The position numbers and the translations under genes were made by a program. A DNA stretch of 64,000 bases from NCBI GenBank assembly GCA_045837725.1, contig JBEWZL010000044.1, forward strand, positions 310,001 to 374,000, in the 5' to 3' direction. Source of the stretch: Vermamoeba vermiformis (lineage: Eukaryota; Tubulinea; Echinamoebida). Shown here piece by piece: positions 54,452 through 64,000 of this stretch; the stretch's first letter is position 1, and every line of letters starts with the position of its first letter. Under the pieces are notes generated by a model. The model worked only from the letters and a program-made list of their open reading frames with translations. It did no database searches and was not told where the DNA came from.

Positions 54452-55544
54452 ATGCTGCCGCGTGCGCAAGTGACATTGGGCGCTGTATTTGCGCGTTTTA
54501 AATTGTGCCGGTCCTACACCACTGCATCAGATACACAGCAGTTTATTGACACGCTCCAATCCCGGATCAAATCGTCACCACGTCATAAAATGAAAGTCGG
54601 ACCAACTAGCAAGCGAGCTTCAGTCTTAGGTATTATAGTTGAACGAGAGTTAATTAATTCTATTTTTTGATTAATTTTTTGTATTTTTCTAAACGGCATC
54701 CAACCAACAATATTACTAATAACGGCTAATTTGTCATTGTAATAGTACCCTTTTGCCGAATTTCCGATCGCATTTCAATTCTCTATGTTAAGAGATCCGA
54801 GCAGATGAACAACCACCGCGGGGAGGGTACGAGGAGCAGTGTGGCCTGGCAGCAATAATAATAACACTTGTGTATTATAGTGGCATTTTCAGGAGGTATG
54901 GCCGATGAAACAGATCGCGATCCCATTCACACAGCACTGCGCGAGACCGAAGAAGAGATCGGTGTGGGCAGCGAGCGCTTGACCGTGCTGGGCACACACC
55001 ACGAAGTACCGAGCAAGACAGGCGTGATTGTGACACCCGTGCTCGCCTTCCTTGACGCACCACGCAGTTACCACCACGCCGAGGAGCTGTTGCGCACTTT
55101 GACGCTGAGCAGAGAGGAGATAGGTGCGCCGTATTAGCAATCCATATAGCCACACATACATATATATATAGTCACCTTATGTATATAGTACTCATCTCAT
55201 CGCTAGAATTGGCCTTCACAGTCGCGGTCGAAGACTTGCAGTCGACAGATCCAGCGCTCCTCGGCCTCACCACGGAGCCATTGCGCGGCATGATGATGGT
55301 ACGTGTGAAGGGTGTGCTGTCATATGACATGCGTGACTAATGATGATGGACACTACAGCCGCGCTGGAACAAGATTCACCGCACCACATCCGAGGACTAC
55401 TTGCCACTGTGGGGCATGACCGCGTACATTACACAACTAGTGCTCACTCAACTGCTGCATAATAGCACTAATAATAATGGCACTAATAATAACAATAATA
55501 ATAGCAATAGTAGCAGTAGTAGTAAAAACAACAGTGCACTCTGA
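54452..55544 (+). CDS. Nudix hydrolase of the NUDT7/8 CoA pyrophosphatase type
   Basis: Would cleave CoA or acyl-CoA to 3',5'-ADP and phosphopantetheine. Five exons. The N-terminus MLPRAQVTLGAVFARFKLCR looks like a mitochondrial presequence. After an intron comes VPFCRISDRISILYVKRSEQ, then MNNHRGEVAFSGGMADETDR and DPIHTALRETEEEIGV. The H-x-GE-x-FSGG segment is the NUDT7/8 signature, and the Nudix box G-x5-E-x7-REx2EExG is intact. The reading frame is only continuous if the introns before VPFC and VAFSGG are removed, and both have good sites. The C-terminus is a run of Asn and Ser encoded by AAT/AGT repeats. Its stop is 63 bp from the convergent DDX49 stop. Confidence 0.85.
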
Positions 55545-55607
55545 ATGCCCTGCAGTGCTGTTATTCGCCGTGAAATATTTACAAGTTGACACTTAAGTTG
55601 ACAGGTG

Positions 55608-57537
55608 TCATTTGCGGTACTTCTTCAGTGAGGAGCTATTATTAGCCTTGTTGCTGTTCTTTGCAGATTTGTTTGCAGTCTTGTTCGATGAATGAGTCGT
55701 TGACGCGTTGAATTTCTCCGCACCAGACTTTGACACTTTGTGTTTGCGCAAATTCTCCGCCTCTTCTTCTCGTTTTCGTTTCTTTGCATTTGTTGATTCA
55801 GTGGCATGTGACACGTTATCGACCTCCACGTCAGTATTGACACGTGTCACTGCAGCAGTGTCGTGATTGAGCACGTGACCGAGCGCCGCGTCCTCGTCAT
55901 CTTCGCTCCACTCCTCCACTGGCACTGTGCCACTACTCTTCTCTTGGTCTCGGCGCTGTTCTATGCGACGCTGATTGACACGTGTCAGCAAGTGTCATTT
56001 GTACTAATTAGGCAACACGTACCTGTTTGAGCTCGCGATGTCGTTCAAAGAATCCGCTCTCATCGAGTCGCAGGCGTGCCACTTGAAAGGCCTTGAGCGC
56101 GGGATTGAGATACTTGAGCACGTGCTTCTCTTCGTGCGCGTACTCCTCGAGCTTGCGACCCAACTTGCCCTCAATGTACTGCAGCAGCGTCACTTCGTAC
56201 TGACTCACCAGACTGATTGCACGACCTTGCCGTCCCTTGCGCGCAGTACGACCCACGCGGTGCAAGTAGTCGCGATAGGAGCGCGGAATATTGTGATTGA
56301 CGACCAGTGCCACGTGACCAATGTCGAGACCTCTGCTGGCGAGATCGGTGGCAATCATGATGCGCTTGACGCCCGATTTGAACAGCGATATTGCCTCGGT
56401 GCGCTTGAGCTGCGATTTCTGCGAGTGCAAGGAGACCACGGGCAGCGTGAGCTCGTTCAACATCTCACTCAACAGCTCGCAGATCACTTTGTTGGCGACA
56501 AACACCACGCACGAGGCAGTCCTGTCGCTGGTCTGCACGAACTGATCGAGCACGTAGGCCAGGTAGCAGTCCTTCACAGTCTGCGGCATGAACAGGTACT
56601 CTTGGCGCAGTGTCGTCACGGTCTCAAAGTTCACCGTCGTGTCGTATCTGAACGGCTTGTTCAGTGAAAGTTGTCCTAATTTGGCAAGATTCTTGGTCAT
56701 GGTGGCAGAGAAGAGCAGTGTTTGACGCTTGGCTGGCACTTCGCGCAAGATGACGGGCAGTTCTTGCACAAAGTCACGTGACAGCAGGCGATCAGCCTCG
56801 TCCAGAATCACGAATCGAATTCTTTTCAGCGACAGCAGCGTGTTGCTCTGCGTGCCCTGTTGTTGCAGACAATAGGCCAGACGACCAGGCGTCGCAACGA
56901 TCACGTGCGGCACTTTGTACAAGAGATTGAGCTGCTCTTCGATCTGATCGCTGCCGCCCACCATCACTTGTACCCGTAAGTGCACGGAGGCACCCAGAGC
57001 GCGGAACACATCGCCGATCTGCGCCGCTAACTCGCGCGTGGGGGTGAGCACGAGGGTGTGGGGACCGTAGGGCTCGCGCGACCAGTCCACCAGACTCGGA
57101 ATCGCGAAGCAGAGTGTCTTGCCCGAGCCTGTCTGTGCGCAGCCAATCACATCGCGACCACCAATCGTCGCGGGCAAAGTGTGGCGCTGGATCTGCGTGG
57201 GGCGATCTACTCCGAGTCCTGCGAGGGCAGTTTTGAGCCATTGAGGTATTTCAGGCATATCATCGAAACTCTTAACTTCGCGATGCGGTTCACTGGCGGT
57301 GCCTTCGATCTCTTCTGTCTGATCGTTATTTTCATCAAGTTGTTCTTCGTCTTGCAATTCTAGTTCGGTGACAAAATCTTCTAGCTCTTCTTTGGTTTCA
57401 ATTCTGCTCTTGGAACCATTATTTGTGTTATTTGTTAATTTTACTGCATTATTTTGTAATTCTGTCTTCTTATTTGAAGTTGTTTTATTCGCCGATGGGG
57501 CTGAAAATAACGCAATTTCATCGTCCGAATCTGACAT
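55608..57537 (-). CDS. DDX49: DDX49/Dbp8-type DEAD-box RNA helicase
   Basis: Nucleolar helicase for small-subunit rRNA maturation. The acidic N-terminus (ELQDEEQLDENNDQTEEIEG) precedes SFDDMPEIPQWLKTALAGLG, the Q motif PTQIQ, Walker A AQTGSGKT, motif Ia PTRELAAQ, VATPGR, DEAD in FVILDEADRLLSRDF, SAT, then FVANK, ATDLASRGLDI and HRVGRTARKGRQG. The C-terminal LLQYIEGKLGRKLEEYAHEE resembles DDX49. Two exons: the intron ends with an exact palindrome at 55976-55987, right before the acceptor. A second exact copy is translated at 55838. The stop codon TGA (55608-55610) lies inside a TGACACCTGTCA copy on the minus strand. Confidence 0.9.
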
Positions 57538-57775
57538 CTAATTAAATATCAGTAAAGAATGAGTGTCAGTTTTTTTTGGGATCCGGCGTCGATCGCGATC
57601 TGGGCGATCCAAATTTTAAATCACGTGCAGAATTACCTCTTTGATCTATTTCTGTATCAACGCGCAAGAGATGTGGTGAATAAGAAAAATATGACAACAA
57701 ACAATGGATTAATCAATTTTGTTTTCGAATTCACAACTATGTACAATTAAATAATAATAATAATAATATGACACT

Positions 57776-60700
57776 TCAAGAGCGATTCATAGCGACTATC
57801 TTGTCCTTCATGGCTCTTAGTTCACCCAATATCTCGGTGAATGGTGGTCGTTTGGTCGCATCTCCCTTCCAACACCGCTTGATCAGGGCTGCGAGAGGTT
57901 TGGGACACTGCGCAGGGAGCTTGGGCCGCTTGTTCTTGTCGCACACGAGCTTCTTGAGCTCAAAGATGTCGTGCACGTCTTCAAAGGGCTGTTTGCCACT
58001 GACCATTTCGTAGAGCAGCATGCCGTACGAATAGACATCGGCCTCCTTGCTGTAGCGCGACTTGTTGTCTTTGCGCTTGCCCGTGAGCACTTCAGGGGCC
58101 TCCCACTTGGGTGTGCCAGCCATGAGTGTCATGCCCTGATCGATGTTGATGTCGCGACTCAGTCCCAGATCTGCCACTTTGGCGACATCTTCGGCGCTAA
58201 TCTGTAAGTGAGCTCATTAGTACGGGCACTGATTGCACAACGATGCCAGTACAAGGCACTTACGAGTACGTTTTCGCTCTTGAGATCGCGGTGAATAATG
58301 TCGAAGGAGTGCAAGAAGATCATGCCCTCCGCAATCTCCACCGCGTACTTGAACACCTTGTCCGTGGACAGCGGGGCACGCTCCACCACTGATTTGAGCG
58401 AGCCTTGGTGCATCAGCTCCGTCACTATCATGAACACACCTGCAACACTGTGTGAGTACCGCGCCTGTGTACATAAGGTGCGAGTGACGATTACCCTCTT
58501 CATCGCGCCGCTGTTCAATGCACGCGCCTTCGAATCGGACCACATTCGGATGCGAGATCATGCTCATAATGGCCACCTCGCGGTAGAAGTCTTCGAGTCT
58601 GAAGGCAAACGAGGACTCGCTGAACACTTTGATCGCCACATCGTGATGATTGTACTGGCCCGTGTACACCTTGGCGAATGCACCTGCTCCCAACAACTTG
58701 CCGCGCTGCAGCTGCGTCTGTTTGATCTCTTTGCTGATTTGCAGCTTGCCTTGGCGCGCAAATTCGAGCAGGGAGGGCAATGCTCCTTGTTTGCAGAGCA
58801 GTGTTTTGAGTTGATCTGCAAAGATGAAATGACAGGTGTCAAACAACAATCTCCACACAAGTCACGTGTCACTTACCGTTGTAGCAGAGATTGACCAGGG
58901 CACGTGCAGCAGCAATGCGCAGCTCTTCACTCTTGCCGCTCTTCATGCGCTCCAACAGTCGCTCCAAGGCACCGCTCAACTTCTCCAGTCGATAGTCGTC
59001 CGAGGACTGCTTCTCATTCGCTTTGGTCACGCGCTTCACCATGGCATCGCGGATGTCTTCCGCACCCGATGCGAGCACGGCAATCAGATCGCACGCATCG
59101 CGCTGCACGTACTCCTTGCTGCCCGTGAGCAGATTGAAGATGAAGATGACGTCGTAGTCGAGTATCTTGCGCTTGATCACGTCATTGTCGCTGTCGTCAT
59201 CTGCAAATTTGGCGAGGCAGTAGAGTGCTGCAGCCATGATACGATCAGGCACATCGCGCAGATTGGAGGACTCGCGCACGAGAGCCAATCGGAGCAGTGC
59301 TGTAACGAGCTCTACAATGCTCTGCTCGTCGTTCTTGAAGCCACTCAGCACGAGAGACTCGCTCTCCAACACTGCGAGGGCCCACTCAGCCAACAACATG
59401 TGCGCTGATCGTGCGAGTGGTGCAATCAAGTGCAGTGCTGCATCGTGCACAATCACATCGGTGAGGCGCGCATTGAGAGCCAGACACGTGTGCAGACTGC
59501 TGCTCTTGCTCGTCTTCTTCTTGCGCGGACTGGCGACGCTGTTGCTGGTCGGTGGTGTCGTGCTGCCAGCAGTGCTCGTGTCAGCAGTCTGTGTGCTGCC
59601 ATTGCTGTTGGTGCTCGAATTGAGGCCATCACCTTCCTCACTGACCTCCTCAGAGATGATATTCAGCGCTGGTTTGCTCGTGTTGTTGTTGACGGCAGTG
59701 TTGAGTGCGACAATGTTGTGCGGCGTGAGATTGAATCGCGAGGGCCGTGAGAATGGACCGCTCAAGGGATGACTGATCTTCATGCCCTCCAGCACTGATT
59801 TGCGACGCTGCTTCACCTCTTCTTTCTTGAGATCTGACACGCGCGTGTTGGGCAGGGAGGTCAGTGTCGCTGGTGCACTGGGCTCGTTCTTGTTGTTGTT
59901 GTTGTTCGTGCTGGGACTGGTCTTGCTGTCCGCGACATCTGCCCCCGTGAGCACGTTCCACACAGTCTGCAGCTTGGAGTAGAAGGAGAGCAGTGGTGCG
60001 GGGGCATCGCTCTTGCTCTTGGGCTCGCTCTTGCTCTTCTCAGGCACGATCACCCCTGTCTTGTAGAACTCGTTCAGCAGCTCTTGATCGCCGGGCAGCA
60101 CGGTCTTGCACAGCGGATAGAGCGCTTCAATCTTGGGTGTGAGCAGAGTGACGAGATCACGTGCCACTGAAGAGATGGAGGACCGCTCACTCTTGCTGAA
60201 CTGTTGGGACTGCAGCTCTGCTATGAAGGCCTGATAGCGCGCAATGGTGTGCAGGTGCGCACTGAGGTACTGCTTGACACAGCTGTGGTACACTGACACG
60301 AGCAGCTTCTTCTCGCCACTGCTCCACTGCTTGTCGCTGTTCAGATCGCGATATCGCTGCAGCAGTGCATCGACCTCTTCTTTGCCTGGCAGGTGCTTGG
60401 CATGCAAGCGGTACAGACGCAGCAGGGGCAGTGCGTGCGTGCCACTGAGTGCCGTGCCGGATGTGCGTCGTGCCTGAATGCGCTCCTCGTGCAGGGTGAT
60501 AATGCGCCGCAGACAGTTGAGGTCAGCGTGGACAGCATGGCGGAACAATGCCACCATATCTCCAATGTGATCTGCCAGCTCCCACTTGTTGACCAGCAGT
60601 TGCGCGTCGATGCCCTTGAGCAGTGTGAGCAATGCACTGCGCGTCTCGCTCTCACTCGCCACACACAGCTCCAACACCTCGCGCAGCTCGTCTTCTTTGA

Positions 60701-61805
60701 CGGCCAGCGAGTCCGCGCGATCTTTGGTGCGGAGATACAGCGCCGTGACAGCAGCCAGCACGCGACTCTTGACGATGACTTGTTCGAAGGAGAGGTAGCA
60801 GCCCTGCTCGAGATCGGGCAGCACAATCACAATCTCACTCTCGCGCAGATCGCGGTACCAGCGCGCACAGAACTCGAGCAGTGCTTTGCGCCGTTCAGGG
60901 GTCTCAATCAGTCCCGAGTGCAGGGTGAGCACGTGCTGCACGGTGATGACGCCCTCGTAGGGCAGCTGTGCGAATGCGAGCAGTGCAGTCCAGTCCTGCA
61001 GCAGCTTGTCGAGTGGTCGCTCGTAGATGCGATTGAACACAATCTTGCGCGACGAATCAGACTCCGCAGGGAACAGCAGCGTGTTGATCAGCCGCAGTGC
61101 GACACCTTGTTGCCAGTACTCGCAGCCCCGTTCACTGCCTACATTCGTGTTTGCAGTGGGCTTGCGCGTCATGTCAGCACTGTTGCTGCGATCACGAGTG
61201 CGGCGCGGCGAGTTGTTGGGCGAGGAGTTGGTGTCTGCAGCGCGCTTGGTGCCCGATCGCGAGCCCCCGCGCTGATGTCGCGGTGTGAGGGCCGTGTCTT
61301 TGAAGCTGAGCAGGCCCGTGCCGTGCGCCAGATCGTTCTCCCACTGTCCGCGGTACACTGCCCCGCCGCTGAATCGGAAGGAGCCCTCGCCGTGCCGCCG
61401 ATCGAGCCACCACTGGCCCTCGTAGCAGTCCTCGCGCGCACTGGCACTGCTCTCGCTGTCTGTGAGCGGCTGTTTGAGCTGTTGACGCGTGGTGCGGTAT
61501 TTGAGCGTGCCCCAGCCGTGCTTGAGCGTGCCTTGCGGGGCCTTGATGTACTCGCCCTGATAGTCGTACTCGTCTGTCTTCACACTGCCCTCGCTCTGCT
61601 GCTTCTCCAGCTTGTGCAGCTCGTCTTCGCTCTTGATCCCGAGCTCGCTCAGTCGTTTGTTCTTGTACACGGCATTGTTTGCTGCATTGGATGCGCCGAG
61701 TATAGCACTCTCACCGAGTAGTTTGAGCGGATCTTGACTCTTCTTCGGATCCTTTGACGTGCTCGGTGATGCTCGGCCTTCACCTCCCGTCGATCTACTT
61801 GCCAT
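57776..61805 (-). CDS. MORN-armadillo-TKL protein kinase fusion
   Basis: About 1,280 residues. N-terminal MORN repeats (YQGEYIKAPQGTLKHGWGTL, YEGQWWLDRRHGEGSFRF, YRGQWENDLAHGTGLLSF) suggest membrane or cytoskeletal binding. The middle is helical and unrecognised, with Ser/Asn-rich linkers. Armadillo-like repeats follow (RIAAARALVNLCYND, then QLKTLLCKQGALPSLLEFAR), and that repeat spans an intron, which proves the two halves are one gene. The kinase is at the C-terminus: GAGAFAKVYTGQY, VAIKVF, IIHRDLKSENVLV, VADLGLSRD (DLG in place of DFG), GTPKWEAPEV and DVYSYGMLLYEM. All catalytic residues are present; it fits the TKL group. Its upstream signal and substrate are unknown. Confidence 0.9.
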
Positions 61806-62330
61806 ATCTACTTATCTGATCGATTTGTTATTAAAAGTAAAATCTATTGCTACTGCATCGAAGATTGGCGACATTCATTCAACAGCGAACAGTGTAATCG
61901 CTGAAATTTATTATTTTAATTATTAAATTGAAAACTCGTTTATAATCAATAATTTAATTTCAACAGCTCTCCGATATGCATGGTAATATTATTCGCGTAT
62001 TATACTGACACTTTCTATCGACTTACTTGGATCCTCTATTGAATTAAATTGACAAGTTCGATAAACAACATGAAGATTACGACGACAATAATCACACTTT
62101 CACGATGAATACTAGTCGAGTATTGTCGTGTCAATACACTACTAATGTCGTTATCAATACTGGTGCGTTGATTGTTCGCGCTAACAAACAGATTCACACT
62201 TGTGCATTGAGAATTAAATAACTCCTGTTTGAACGAACACACGTCACTTGAGACTAGTGATTAACAAATACACTAGCTCTAACTAGTTACTATTGTCAGC
62301 AGCGCCACTAATCAGCTACAACAGCGCTAG
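61806..62330. other. divergent intergenic region
   Basis: AT-rich 525 bases between the kinase start and the RCC1-type gene. I see no gene, RNA or clear repeat. Likely promoters for both. Confidence 0.5.
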
Positions 62331-64000
62331 ATGGCAAATATTAAAACTGTGACGCGGCTGCCATCTGCTGCCCAGCTGCTCGATAGCACTCGTCGTACGT
62401 ATTGGCGGCATATATAATAAATGCAGTATATTAATCGACGAATTAGCCGTGTTCGTGTGGGGCGACAGCGAGTTCGGCAAGCTCGGATACGGCCAAGAAG
62501 CTCCGTGCAAAGTGCCGGAGAAATTGAAGACTATTCGCGGCGATAAAGTCATATATATCGTGTGTGGAGCTCATAATACGGCATTTATTGGAGGTACGCA
62601 CAAAGTATAATTATTTTAAATTGAATTTTATTTAAAAAAATTACTGCAATTACCTGACACTTGCGATCATAATATTGCATTAATTTCAATATGTACGGGC
62701 GTTATATAATTAATAAAATAACGCGCAAATTGACGGTCAGTTACTAACGCATCTGAATTCTACCAACAGAATCTGGTGCGATATATATTGCAGGACGAGG
62801 CAAATCAATGCACCGTCAAGAATCGAGTGTGTTGGGCTTGGATGTGCTCGATCCTTTCATCGCCAGTCCCAAAAAATTAGCGTTCAACTTTCCAAATAAG
62901 GTAAGTGCGATCACGTGCCACACGCAACTCTACTCACCGCTGTTGCAGATCAAACAAATACAGCTGGGCAACTACCACGCGATGGCCCTGACCACTCAGG
63001 GCGAAGTGTTCACGTGGGGCTGGGGCGAGCAAGGACAGCTCGGCCACGGCGACGACAGCAATCAGCCGCTGCCCAAATTAGTCGAAACTCTGCGCGAGGT
63101 GCTGTACATCGGTGCTGGCACGCAGTTCTCGATGGCACTGACCTACTACGGCGAACTGTACGCGTGGGGCCACAACGACATGGGGCAGCTGGGCATCGGC
63201 AACACCACCATGCAGAAGTCACCCGTGCGCGTCAAGAAGGTGCAGAATGTGCTGCACTTTGCTTGCGGTACCTCGCACGCTGTTGCAGTCACGTGGGAGG
63301 GCGCGGGCATGCAGAGTGTGGTGTGGCAGTGGGGACAGCAGAACACGCACGGCAAGGTGAGTACGGCAGCTATTTATAGGCGCATCACTCATCACGTGAC
63401 AGGTGCAAACACTGCCGCTCGAAGTGAATGAACTCACCAACAAGGGCATTCATCGCGTGGCATGTGGCGAGTGGCACACCCTGGCACTCAGTCTCTCTGG
63501 CGAGGTCTACACGTGGACACTCGGTCAGACCGCGACACGTGTCAAAGATCTGAGTGGCGTGTGCGTGAAACAAGTGGCATGTGGCTCCCATCACTCGCTC
63601 GCACTCGACGATCACGGTGTGGTCTGGTCGTGGGGCAGCAGAAATCACTCGGGACAGCTCGGCAGACTCACGGCTCCCTCTTCATCTTCCGCGCAGTCCA
63701 CCGCCAGTCCTGGTACTATGCGCAGTGCTCCTCCCACTGGCGGGGTAGATCCGAATGTTGCAGATCTGATTGCAGATCTACTCACCGTACCAGGGCCGAA
63801 TGAAGAGACGAAGCCCACACTGAGTGCCTCCAGCGAGAACAAGCCCCTCCCCCTGCTGCCCATCAGTTCAGTCAGTTGCGGCGCCTATCACTCGGTGGCA
63901 CTCTCCGAGTCCGACCCGTTCAAACTCGCGCAGTACCGTCTGTTGCGCATTGAACGCAGCTACGCGCTCAAGATGCAGGTGGTGGTCGAGCAGTACATGC
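62331..64000 (+). CDS. RCC1-repeat protein with an apparent RhoGEF (DH) domain, cut by the window end
   Basis: Partial at the 3' end. Exon 1 MANIKTVTRLPSAAQLLDST joins by a GTACGT intron to VFVWGDSEFGKLGYGQEAP. RCC1 repeats follow: GEVFTWGWGEQGQLGHGDDS, GELYAWGHNDMGQLGIGNTT, GEVYTWTLGQTATRVKDLSG, GVVWSWGSRNHSGQLGRL. After a Ser/Pro-rich linker the last repeat ends SCGAYHSVALSES. Then RLLRIERSYALKMQVVVEQYM resembles the first conserved helix of a DH domain (the TERxYVxxLxxLVExY pattern). RCC1 followed by DH is the order in alsin (ALS2), a Rac1/Rab5 GEF. The following domains (PH, MORN, VPS9) would confirm this, but they lie outside. Confidence is high for RCC1, moderate for DH. Confidence 0.8.

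Larger units (their letters stand above)
2485..58841. repeat. dispersed 12-bp palindrome family TGACACGTGTCA
   Basis: Exact copies start at 2485, 27321, 30038, 30510, 31175, 34305, 34891, 37440, 37596, 40689, 42861, 45232, 45841, 55838 and 55976 (15 found by eye). CC/GG-centre variants (TGACACCTGTCA or its complement) start at 32110, 32204, 40493, 42706, 44521, 44650, 45505, 45625, 45679, 49989, 55599 and 58830. Near matches such as TGACACGCGTCA (40603), CGACACGTGTCA (42621, 45193, 63533) and GACACGTGTC (8298) also occur. The shared core is two inverted TGACA half-sites around a CG, CC or GG centre. Confidence 0.9.

Noticed and set aside
60393-61721. 442-codon open frame on the plus strand opposite the MORN region
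   Set aside because: It is an antisense shadow of a GC-rich exon. The minus strand has clear MORN repeats, and the plus-strand translation has no domain.
1-64000. CRISPR arrays, rRNA genes, bacterial operons or an intact transposon with transposase
   Set aside because: None seen. Spliceosomal introns, intron-split domains and spacing show a eukaryotic nuclear segment.

Overview
This is a gene-dense eukaryotic nuclear segment. I place 30 protein-coding genes and one long repeat island in 64 kb, about one gene per 2 kb. Nearly all genes are split by short GT-AG introns, mostly 41-70 nt with GTAAGT or GTACGT donors and CTAAC- or CTGAC-like branch sites. TAA, TAG and TGA all serve as stops. Gene content (NUP133, RTEL1, a WW-MyTH4-RhoGAP protein of ARHGAP39 type, TBC1D5, ZNF830, ZCCHC10, an RCC1-RhoGEF protein and a MORN-armadillo-TKL kinase) suggests a unicellular amorphean, perhaps an amoebozoan or a relative. 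The sequence alone does not fix the species.

Layout. 0-4.1 kb (minus): a GT31 glycosyltransferase, an F-box/LRR protein and a small FYVE-like zinc-finger protein. 4.8-20 kb: a secreted ADP-ribosylglycohydrolase, nucleoporin NUP133, a secreted GH110-like beta-helix protein, peroxisomal acyl-CoA oxidase, phosphopantothenoylcysteine synthetase and an intronless seven-helix receptor with a large ectodomain. 20-29 kb: a small multi-helix membrane protein, a dual-specificity phosphatase, aspartyl-tRNA synthetase and the ARHGAP39-like RhoGAP. 29-46 kb: RTEL1, a DUF5662 protein, ZCCHC10, FAF1, RAD51, ZNF830, MOG1, ORC2 and an R3H-SUZ protein. 46-52.5 kb: a DUF3592 membrane protein, TBC1D5, a mitochondrial FolD-type folate enzyme and the APC/C activator FZR1/CDH1. 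52.5-54.4 kb: a gene-poor island of diverged direct and inverted repeats. 54.4-64 kb: a NUDT7/8-type CoA pyrophosphatase, DDX49, the MORN-armadillo-TKL kinase and an RCC1-RhoGEF protein cut by the window end.

Functional links. ACOX (acyl-CoA as substrate), PPCS (CoA synthesis) and the NUDT7/8 enzyme (CoA turnover) all touch CoA metabolism. RTEL1, RAD51, ZNF830, ORC2 and FZR1 are replication, repair or cell-cycle genes within 23 kb. Many neighbours are head to head with about 200-450 bp between start codons, or tail to tail with about 60-120 bp between stops, so shared promoters and overlapping 3' ends are likely.

The most striking signal is a 12-bp palindrome, TGACACGTGTCA. I count 15 exact copies plus 12 copies with a CC/GG centre (TGACACCTGTCA or its complement). 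An exact 12-mer is expected about 0.004 times in 64 kb. Copies sit in introns, very often just before the 3' splice site, and also in exons and between genes. Twelve of the 15 exact copies lie between 27.3 and 45.9 kb.
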